From assembly GCA_027011835.1 (NCBI GenBank), contig JALUZN010000478.1, forward strand, positions 1-5,459: a stretch of DNA of 5,459 bases. The letters are read 5' to 3'. The notes below the pieces were generated by a model. It was not told where the DNA came from. It did no database searches and saw nothing but the letters and a program-made list of their open reading frames with translations. The stretch is from Draconibacterium sp. (GTDB taxonomy: Bacteria > Bacteroidota > Bacteroidia > Bacteroidales > Prolixibacteraceae). The position numbers and the translations under genes were made by a program. This document shows positions 5,402-5,459 of this stretch, piece after piece (the first letter of the stretch is position 1; every line of letters begins with the position of its first letter).

Positions 5402-5459
5402 ATGAAAGCAGTGATTAAAAAATTAACAATCTCGATATTTGTGCTATTTGCATTACTTT
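5402..5459 (+). CDS. Start of an unidentified exported or membrane protein (cut by window end)
   Basis: An ATG at 5402 opens a frame that stays open to the window end, giving 19 residues: MKAVIKKL followed by the hydrophobic run TISIFVLFALL. This is the basic-then-hydrophobic pattern of a signal peptide or first membrane helix. The in-frame stop TGA at 5393-5395 makes 5402 the first possible start, and nearby ATGs in other frames stop within nine codons. The family cannot be named from this fragment. Its long leader with terminator-like structure suggests regulated expression. Confidence 0.65.
   Translation, partial: MKAVIKKLTISIFVLFALL

Overview
The window looks like chromosomal DNA of a Bacteroidota bacterium, plausibly of the Marinilabiliales/Prolixibacteraceae type (lineage is inference). 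The signs are AT-rich intergenic DNA, A-rich leaders without clear Shine-Dalgarno sequences, a Bacteroidota-style ArgB, a secreted TlpA-like thioredoxin, a CHP02436/S23-type four-helix-bundle gene and dispersed degenerate intergenic repeats. All recognisable genes are on the + strand.

Layout: 1-137 is non-coding and holds a degenerate CTCTGCG-type repeat that runs almost to the purU start. Next come purU (138-1022, formyltetrahydrofolate deformylase), a short G/C-rich hairpin repeat, and a secreted TlpA/redoxin-like protein (1091-1642). A four-helix-bundle gene (1740-2093) follows, bracketed by inverted, internally tandem repeats. Then hisH (2183-2782, glutaminase subunit of imidazole glycerol phosphate synthase), argB (2797-3564, acylglutamate kinase) and a putative lipoprotein of the purple-acid-phosphatase-like metallophosphoesterase group (3621-4955). 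A 446-base AT-rich intergenic region (4956-5401) contains several hairpins, one more diverged copy of the repeat, and a good intrinsic terminator followed by the start of an unidentified secreted or membrane protein (5402 to the window end).

The genes do not form one pathway. PurU handles one-carbon units, HisH and ArgB belong to histidine and arginine synthesis, and the TlpA-like and phosphatase-like proteins act outside the cytoplasm. Only hisH-argB (14-base gap) is clearly spaced as a co-transcribed pair.

The most interesting structure is the roughly 545-base cassette at 1634-2178: a four-helix-bundle ORF between inverted repeats. The repeats contribute the stop codon of the gene before it and the leader of the gene after it. 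It resembles the intervening sequences of 23S rRNA, which carry related ORFs, but here it lies between protein genes. The second is the leader before 5402, where a terminator hairpin has a possible competing upstream pairing partner, as in an attenuator.
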